This document shows, piece after piece, positions 15,338-16,018 of a stretch of 16,018 nt of DNA. The position numbers and the translations under genes were made by a program. A model generated the notes under the pieces. The model saw only the letters and a list, made by a program, of their open reading frames with translations, did no database searches and was not told the origin of the DNA. Every line of letters begins with the position of its first letter. Position 1 is the stretch's first letter. Source of the stretch: Hydnum rufescens UP504 (Eukaryota; Basidiomycota; Agaricomycetes; Cantharellales; Hydnaceae); contig MU129173.1 in NCBI GenBank assembly GCA_014904985.1, positions 56,639 through 72,656 on the forward strand, given 5' to 3'.

Positions 15338-16018
15338 CATCCCCATGAGTGCGAAGCATCGGTTAGCAAGGTCCAGCTCCTACTCAGGCACACAGGAACA
15401 GTCCTGAACTCCTCATGGATGCCTTCGTGATGAATCCGTCCTAAATTCTAAACTCGAGGAATGAAGGGCGAACAGGTACGAGGGCCCAGGCACCTCGGAA
15501 ATATTGGAGGAAGGGCCGATGGTTGGATGGAAGTTGATATTAAGTATAGCCCGAATGACATCCCTTTCACACTGAATAAGTCCAGCCAGGGAATCGACCA
15601 GGAGGAGCTGCTCACACTGCACCATGATACTCTCCGCGACAGTTTGAAATTGCTCTTCCAGGTGACCAGATCTGGAAAGGGTGTTACGAAGCACCCCCAG
15701 GTACGGCATGGGGAGGCGGAACGTGTTCGGGAAATGTACCATGTAATTTGAGCGTTTCCGCTATGCGCGAGAGGTTTTCGGCGGTCATCGGGTCGTAGAC
15801 TGGGATTCGAGACTCGAGCGCAGCACCACGGTGCAACTGGGTGTCCTCGTCGCAGCCATCGGTTGGGTCGTCCGGATGCGAATAACGCCTGGGTCCCATT
15901 TCCTGGGCAGACCGGGGTGTTGGATACAAAGCTTAGTTAGATGTGTGCGAGGACGTCAGAGGCCAATGAGTCGGACGGACCGTCGCAGTTGGGTGTAGAG
16001 GAACAGGTTCCCGGACTT
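15338..16018 (-). pseudogene. Second NLR pseudogene, C-terminal part, runs out of the window
   Basis: Homologous to 8688-9375. Minus-strand pieces include YDPMTAENLSRIAETLKL (about 15760-15810), GVLRNTLSRSGHLEEQFQTV and EQLLLVDSLAGLI (15590-15690), and YLFALHSSSLEFRTDSSRR (15417-15475), which fits the LHxSFxDF-type motif after NACHT domains. DLANRCFALMGMHLKQD (about 15320-15370) then resembles the helical segment that follows in this family and is lost in copy A. These pieces lie in different frames with stops between them, so the gene is dead. The NACHT core would lie beyond 16018. The TAG in the LEF region and a one-base deletion after KASM are not shared with copy A. Confidence 0.72.
15338..16018. 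repeat. NLR-derived direct repeat, copy B
   Basis: Direct-orientation partner of 8688-9375, about 6.65 kb away. The homology probably continues past the window edge. Confidence 0.93.

Overview
The window looks like nuclear DNA of a filamentous basidiomycete (Agaricomycete-type) fungus. The evidence is a chromovirus-like Ty3/gypsy retrotransposon, short 51-85 bp introns with GT..AG ends, degraded NACHT-type NLR genes, a RAD7-type DNA-repair gene fragment, and a short reading frame with the hallmarks of a basidiomycete lipopeptide mating pheromone precursor. Most of the window is decayed or repetitive; few genes look fully intact.

Layout. 1-760: array of GC-rich hairpin units (arms built on gtaccacacacccgc) separated by T-rich spacers. 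1015-1064: an inverted repeat at the point where the retroelement is cut off. 1052-6119 (minus strand): a gypsy element read right to left as probable 5' LTR (about 5840-6119), gag (5717 to 4529, two frameshifts), protease (4526 to 3753), then reverse transcriptase/RNase H/integrase (3781 to 1052). All catalytic residues are present, but the integrase tail and the 3' LTR are missing. 6175-6552 (minus): a small single-pass membrane protein of unknown function. 6553-8690: no recognisable gene, only short repeats and a purine-rich tract.

8690-about 10000 (minus): a NACHT NTPase (NLR) pseudogene with fragments in all three frames. Its C-terminal part is repeated in direct orientation at 15338-16018, where a second NLR pseudogene runs out of the window. 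10753-10893 (plus): an intact 46-codon frame beginning MDFFTTLFF and ending in the CaaX box CVIA, a probable mating pheromone precursor and the most interesting item here. 12594-about 13150 (minus): a RAD7-like nucleotide-excision-repair gene fragment with a recognisable 60 bp intron but a lost zinc ligand and frameshifts. 13638-14202 (minus): an apparent three-exon gene or gene relic with two good introns.

The intact pheromone-like frame sits among decayed immune-type and repair gene relics and transposon remains. That is compatible with a repeat-rich, low-recombination mating-type (pheromone/receptor) region, but no receptor gene is visible, so this is inference. A 55 bp hairpin-forming repeat occurs at 10199 and again at 14591, where it is framed by 17 bp direct repeats.
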